A stretch of 64,000 nucleotides of DNA, taken from Absicoccus intestinalis. GTDB lineage: Bacteria > Bacillota_I > Bacilli_A > Erysipelotrichales > Erysipelotrichaceae. A program made the translations under genes and the position numbers. The notes under the pieces are model-generated. The model was given only the letters and a program-made list of their open reading frames with translations. It made no database searches and had not been told where the DNA came from. The stretch lies in contig NZ_JALBUS010000001.1 of assembly GCF_033971885.1 (NCBI RefSeq), positions 62,001 to 126,000 on the forward strand, written 5' to 3'. The stretch's first letter is position 1, and every line of letters begins with the position of its first letter. Positions 60,387 to 64,000 of this stretch are shown in pieces.

Positions 60387-61283
60387 TTACTTTTTGATAA
60401 AATCACCTTCCAAATGAGCATAGTGTCCATACTCATCGAATATTCTTCTAGCTTTGTATACACCTTCCGTAATTCTTTCATAGTCATGGAAAGCCAATGA
60501 GAAGAAAATTGTATCTATAATTAGATTTTGGACAGCAATAGCCGCATGCGAAACTAGCCTAGAACTATTTTCCATGACTGACGTATATAAAACAACATCA
60601 GCATACTTTGCGATTTTTTTATTTCCATATTGCGTCAACAAAATGATTTGTACCCCTCTCTTTTTGGCAACTTCCATTATTTGATAATTTTCAATAGCGG
60701 AACCTAGAGTTGTAATACAGATTAAAAGATCTCCTTTTTTTAAATTCGTACAAGCTTCTAATCGAAGATGAATATCATCATAGAATACAGCATTCATCCC
60801 TAACCTCATTAATTTGATTTGTAGGTTTTTTACTTGTAAACTACTAGCTCCCATTCCACTTAAAAAGATCGTTTTTTTCTTTTTATATGCTAATTCAATA
60901 AGATCAACCGCCTTTTGCAAATCCTCATTATTTAATGTGTCTTGTGTACTTTGAATAGAAGCAATGATATATGTTGAAAGTTTTTCATAGACTTCCAAAG
61001 GTGAATCACTTTCATAAATATTCATCGGGTACAATTCTGTTGATTGACTTCCCAAAGTTGCTGACAACATCAATTTAAACTCTTTAAAGCCACTCAATCC
61101 CAATTTTTTAGTAAACCGAATCAATGATGGTTCACTAACTCCGCATTTTTCGGAAAATGCTTTTGTTGATAAAAGAATCACATTTTTCGGATCCTCTAGG
61201 ACCGTATCTGCAATCTTCATTTCTGTATTAGAAAAAAAAGGACGTATCGAATCAATTTTCACTAAAATATCATTGGAATTCAT
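60387..61283 (-). CDS. RpiR/MurR-family transcriptional regulator
   Basis: 298 residues: an N-terminal HTH_6 domain (FSEKCGVSEPSLIRFTKKLG near residue 45-65) and a C-terminal SIS sugar-phosphate domain (TIFLSGMGASSLQVKNLQIK near residue 140). AGGAGG precedes the ATG. It sits directly upstream of the PTS/oxidoreductase operon that carries three matching operators, and a fourth half-matching site precedes its own promoter. Likely a repressor released, or activated, by a sugar phosphate. Confidence 0.9.
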   Translation of the reverse strand: MNSNDILVKIDSIRPFFSNTEMKIADTVLEDPKNVILLSTKAFSEKCGVSEPSLIRFTKKLGLSGFKEFKLMLSATLGSQSTELYPMNIYESDSPLEVYEKLSTYIIASIQSTQDTLNNEDLQKAVDLIELAYKKKKTIFLSGMGASSLQVKNLQIKLMRLGMNAVFYDDIHLRLEACTNLKKGDLLICITTLGSAIENYQIMEVAKKRGVQIILLTQYGNKKIAKYADVVLYTSVMENSSRLVSHAAIAVQNLIIDTIFFSLAFHDYERITEGVYKARRIFDEYGHYAHLEGDFIKK

Positions 61284-61312
61284 AAAGTATTGACCTCCTA
61301 GGAATCAAAATT

Positions 61313-61405
61313 TTAATAAATATAAATGTTTTTATGTCAATTTCAGTATCTCGCACAACCTCAAAAAAAGCAATAAACGCACATAAGAATGATAGTAAAA
61401 CTACA
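61313..61405 (-). promoter_or_regulatory. Promoter of the RpiR gene with a fourth operator-like site
   Basis: TTGACA (61335-61340), 16 bases, TATTAA (61313-61318). GATAGTAAAACTACA (61391-61405) fits TGTAGT-N3-ACTACA with two changes, about 50 bases upstream of the -35. Confidence 0.55.
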
Positions 61406-61431
61406 TTTTATGACCTATTCGAGAGAGCTAT

Positions 61432-61468
61432 AAAAAGAAACTCCATTTCATCATTGAAATGAAGTTTC
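61432..61468 (-). terminator. Second of two tandem terminators
   Basis: GAAACT-CATTTCA with TGAAATG-AGTTTC, broken by one mismatch, with T5 on the minus strand (61437-61468). It acts as backup to the one at 61505-61530. Confidence 0.65.
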
Positions 61469-61504
61469 GAATCCAGGTAGTGCTTTCATAGTATGATCAT
61501 GACG

Positions 61505-61530
61505 AAAAAAGAAGCGTGAACGCGCTTCTT
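61505..61530 (-). terminator. Terminator of the 94-residue protein gene
   Basis: AAGAAGCG / CGCTTCTT (61509-61516 and 61523-61530), loop of 6, T-rich after on the minus strand, overlapping the stop codon. Confidence 0.75.
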
Positions 61531-61813
61531 ATTGATTCTCTAATTCCTCTAATTTGTCGTAGTTAATAACATTCCCATTCAATTGATCATCTACTAAATG
61601 ATAAACCACTTGCGTCATTGTTTGGATTTGTTCTTTTAATTCTTTTTCTACCTGTCCATTCATATCAACAATCGATGATAAACTCATCAAATCAATGGCA
61701 CTTTGGCCATCGGCATGCGAAATATCATCAACAATGGAAAGATATTGTTGATACCATTTATTTGTAACAGGCCGCCGTATACAGGCATCTTCTAATTTTT
61801 TTGTGTGTTTCAT
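61529..61813 (-). CDS. Small uncharacterised protein
   Basis: 94 residues, helical and charged, no hydrophobic segment, ending KLEELENQ. No domain recognised. The gene follows the 211-residue protein by 18 bases, with only a weak AAAGAGG upstream, and is closed by tandem terminators. Function unknown. Confidence 0.6.
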   Translation of the reverse strand: MKHTKKLEDACIRRPVTNKWYQQYLSIVDDISHADGQSAIDLMSLSSIVDMNGQVEKELKEQIQTMTQVVYHLVDDQLNGNVINYDKLEELENQ

Positions 61814-61831
61814 AAACGCCTCTTTTGTTGG

Positions 61832-62467
61832 TTAAGAAAGCGATTTTTCACTGACATCACTATAACAATACATGGGTTGATCTTGTAACTGTTTGACATA
61901 GACCTTCAACCAATCGCCTGCATGTATGCCAAAATTCGGATCATATGGATCATTTAATAATTTGGCTTCGATATGATCATCGGTAACATCTTCCATACGA
62001 ACCCAGACCGCTTCTGGTTCTAAATCTTGTCGATACAACAAGATTTGAATATCGTCGGGATATTCAATATTTTGATACGGTCGTATAAATGGAAACGTAC
62101 GTGCATTCTTTAGCGTATCTTTGACTTCGTATTGTTTTAATGCATCAATTTTCGTTTGGAAACGGACATTCAGATCATCATCTTCATTTAAAATATAAAA
62201 TTCATCATCCATGACTTGTCCAATGCGGATCTTGACCGAAATTTCATCATTGCCATCAAACAATTGAATCTTCGGAACCTTTTCTTGGATACAAGCCAGT
62301 ACCTCTAAGCTCACACCCGCTTCATGATCAATATAACCATATGTCAGAATATGGGTTGCCACATCACTACCTGGAAAATGCTCCACTACTTTTCGTAACC
62401 ATGGTTTCATCGCAAATACACAAAATTGTTGGTCGACTCCTTGAAATCCTGTTTCCTCATATTTCAT
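61832..62467 (-). CDS. Uncharacterised protein with DUF2314-like C-terminal half
   Basis: 211 residues, acidic, without membrane segments. The C-terminal part (AVWVRMEDVTDDHIEAKLLN then DPYDPNFGIHAGDWLKVYVK) resembles DUF2314 modules, which pair a WVxV strand with a LLNxP turn and GD-x-V. The N-terminal half (to about 120) is not recognised. Spacing suggests co-transcription with the downstream 94-residue gene. The match is a personal reading of the pattern. Confidence 0.6.
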   Translation of the reverse strand: MKYEETGFQGVDQQFCVFAMKPWLRKVVEHFPGSDVATHILTYGYIDHEAGVSLEVLACIQEKVPKIQLFDGNDEISVKIRIGQVMDDEFYILNEDDDLNVRFQTKIDALKQYEVKDTLKNARTFPFIRPYQNIEYPDDIQILLYRQDLEPEAVWVRMEDVTDDHIEAKLLNDPYDPNFGIHAGDWLKVYVKQLQDQPMYCYSDVSEKSLS

Positions 62468-62564
62468 CGCTTTATTCCAACTCCTACTTTGATGATACCA
62501 TACTTTTCAAGCCACATCTATGCTTGGACCATATTCCCCAAATAATCGATTTATCTTGCCACAC

Positions 62565-63785
62565 CTATTCGAGTCCCTGCATATATCGATCCATTTCATC
62601 CGCAATCTTTTTCGCATCTTCCACCGCATGGACGACCGTTTTGGCTCCGGTTACCACATCACCAGACGCAAAGACACCGGGCATGGTTGTTTCGCCTTCT
62701 TCATCCACGGCCAAATTGCCTCGTTCATTGAGTTTCAAATCTTTATTGTTGTCCACGATGCGATGTCTTGGCACTTGTGAAACCGCAATGACCACCGAAT
62801 CGGTTGGCACTAATTGAGCTGTTTCTCTTAAAATTTCCACTTTCCCATCTTCTGTGACCATCGTATCGCAAATGACCGGTCCTTCATCTTTGATTTCAAT
62901 CGCAATTTTGTTGAAGGCAAATTTTACCCCATCGATCTTTGCCAATTCATATTCATCTTCATTGGCTGCCACTTTGTTTCGACGCACATAGACCGTCACA
63001 TCTCGACAACCTTTTCGAACTGCGGTTCGTGCCACATCCATAGCCGAATTCCCTGCGCCAAAAATAGCGGTAGAACGACCCAGATCCACCGAATCGGGAT
63101 TGTTCAGATAATTAATACCATACTGGACATTGCCAAACGTTTCTCCTGGAATCATCATGCGTCTTGGTCGCCAAGCACCCGTACCAATGAAGATGGACTT
63201 ATAGCCATCCTTCAAAAGATCGGTCAAGGTCACATTGCCGCCAATGGAAAAATTAGGTCGATACAAGATGCCCAATTCTTTCATCTTAAGCGCAATGCGG
63301 TCCAAGATACTATGAGGTAACCGGAATTCTGGAATGCCATAGCGCATGATGCCACCAATCTTATCCCGACTTTCAAATAAAGTGACCTTATACCCACGAG
63401 ATGCTAAGATCATGGAAATCGTGATGCCGGCTGGTCCTGCGCCAATGACCGCTGCCTTCATGCCATTATACGGTTTTTGGGGAATTTGGACCCGCTCCAA
63501 TGCCGAATCCGAAATATAATTTTCAATCGATGAAATATGAACCGGCTCTCCTTTGATGCCAAGCACACAATGCCCTTCACATTGTGAAGCATGATCACAA
63601 ACCAACGAACAAACAACCGATAAAGGATTATTCTCAAATAACATTTGCGCGGCTTCTTCAACCTGACTCTCTTTAAACAAACGAATCATCTTGGGAACGT
63701 TTGTATGAATCGGACATCCCTGCTGACATCGAGGTATCTTACATTGCAGACACCGATTGGCTTCTTCAACTACATGTATTGCCAT
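62565..63785 (-). CDS. GltD-like FAD/NAD(P)-dependent oxidoreductase
   Basis: 406 residues. An N-terminal 4Fe-4S region (CLQCKIPRCQQGCPIHTNVP, and CSLVCDHASQCEGHCVLG) is followed by a FAD Rossmann motif AAVIGAGPAGITISMILASR near residue 110 and an NAD(P) motif AIFGAGNSAMDVART near residue 240, ending in GVFASGDVVTGAKTVVHAVE. This is the glutamate synthase small-subunit type, which also serves sulfide dehydrogenase and NfnB. No large gltA-like subunit is adjacent; the next gene is a separate flavoprotein. An electron-transfer partner role is likely. Confidence 0.88.
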   Translation of the reverse strand: MAIHVVEEANRCLQCKIPRCQQGCPIHTNVPKMIRLFKESQVEEAAQMLFENNPLSVVCSLVCDHASQCEGHCVLGIKGEPVHISSIENYISDSALERVQIPQKPYNGMKAAVIGAGPAGITISMILASRGYKVTLFESRDKIGGIMRYGIPEFRLPHSILDRIALKMKELGILYRPNFSIGGNVTLTDLLKDGYKSIFIGTGAWRPRRMMIPGETFGNVQYGINYLNNPDSVDLGRSTAIFGAGNSAMDVARTAVRKGCRDVTVYVRRNKVAANEDEYELAKIDGVKFAFNKIAIEIKDEGPVICDTMVTEDGKVEILRETAQLVPTDSVVIAVSQVPRHRIVDNNKDLKLNERGNLAVDEEGETTMPGVFASGDVVTGAKTVVHAVEDAKKIADEMDRYMQGLE

Positions 63786-63834
63786 AAAATTCCTCCTACA
63801 CTTCTACTTTTAGAGTACTATCAACATCTCTATA

Positions 63835-64000
63835 TCACAAGCTTGCCATATCGATTCCTGCCAAACGACCTAACGTCTGAGCCATGCTGATGCTCTGCCC
63901 TGGAATCGAAGTCGTATACTGCAAGCCAAAACGACCCCCGCAACAATTGCCCGACGCATACAAACCAGGAATGGGTTCAAAATTCGCATCCAATACATTT
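63835..64000 (-). CDS. FAD-dependent oxidoreductase (fumarate reductase flavoprotein type), C-terminal end
   Basis: 55 residues are visible: VLDANFEPIPGLYASGNCCG then GRFGLQYTTSIPGQSISMAQ and a final TLGRLAGIDMASL-stop. PGLYASG and the following GGR-x-G are the C-terminal FAD-contact pattern of fumarate reductase-type flavoproteins. The start lies beyond the window. It ends 49 bases before the GltD-like gene and probably belongs to the same operon, which suggests GltD-like protein supplies it with electrons. Confidence 0.8.
   Translation of the reverse strand, partial: NVLDANFEPIPGLYASGNCCGGRFGLQYTTSIPGQSISMAQTLGRLAGIDMASL

Overview
The window reads as a chromosomal segment of a low-GC Gram-positive bacterium (Bacillota). 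Strong AGGAGG-type ribosome binding sites, tRNAs with encoded CCA, intrinsic terminators, glycine, TPP and T-box(Trp) leaders, an RF2 frameshift site and PRD/PTS sugar operons all fit. The gene styles suggest an Erysipelotrichia-like, fermentative, probably host-associated organism; that class-level guess is an inference and no rRNA is present to test it.

Layout. 0-3.8 kb: 5' part of glnS, a uracil permease, a HAD hydrolase gene squeezed between two tRNA-Arg genes, a small decayed locus and an XRE-type membrane regulator. 3.8-6.8 kb: an M20 amidohydrolase with two membrane proteins behind a glycine riboswitch. 6.9-12.6 kb: a FemX/MurM-like ligase, then DJ-1, glutamate-cysteine ligase (GCS2), an ATP-grasp ligase and a membrane-anchored protein in one tight unit, and a divergent DUF308 membrane protein. 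12.6-21.4 kb: prfB (programmed frameshift), secA, mutY, an apparently leaderless HAD gene with a nitrilase and a P1 peptidase, and nagA with a lone PTS EIIB. 21.4-27.7 kb: a complete glucitol/sorbitol PTS operon with its PRD activator. 27.7-29.8 kb: a TMEM175-like channel and an ATPase behind a large symmetric operator. 29.8-39.4 kb: trpEGDCFBA under a Trp T-box, then pdxR and pdxST. 39.4-46.8 kb: mixed accessory DNA with a dehydrogenase, a phosphatase, a decayed Fic gene, a candidate orphan small RNA, alkD, and a duplicated LysR gene flanking yeiH. 46.9-51.6 kb: a second apparently leaderless HAD gene and an arsenic operon. 51.7-55.9 kb: a TPP-riboswitch thiamine salvage operon. 56.2-61.3 kb: an AT-richer mannose-family PTS/oxidoreductase operon with an RpiR regulator and phased operators. 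61.4-64 kb: two unknown genes and two flavoprotein oxidoreductases, the last cut by the window end.

How the parts work together. The trp operon and pdxR/pdxST sit side by side, which links tryptophan synthesis to supply of the PLP that TrpB needs. The thiamine operon recycles thiazole and pyrimidine and imports a precursor, with no de novo thiC or thiG seen. The two PTS operons each carry a dedicated regulator. The most unusual items are the glycine riboswitch on an amidohydrolase/transporter unit, the 13-bp hairpin that contains the RF2 frameshift-stimulating Shine-Dalgarno sequence, the tRNA-HAD-tRNA transcript whose stop codon lies inside the downstream tRNA, the two leaderless HAD genes, the DJ-1/GCS2/ATP-grasp cluster and the orphan structured RNA near 41.74 kb.
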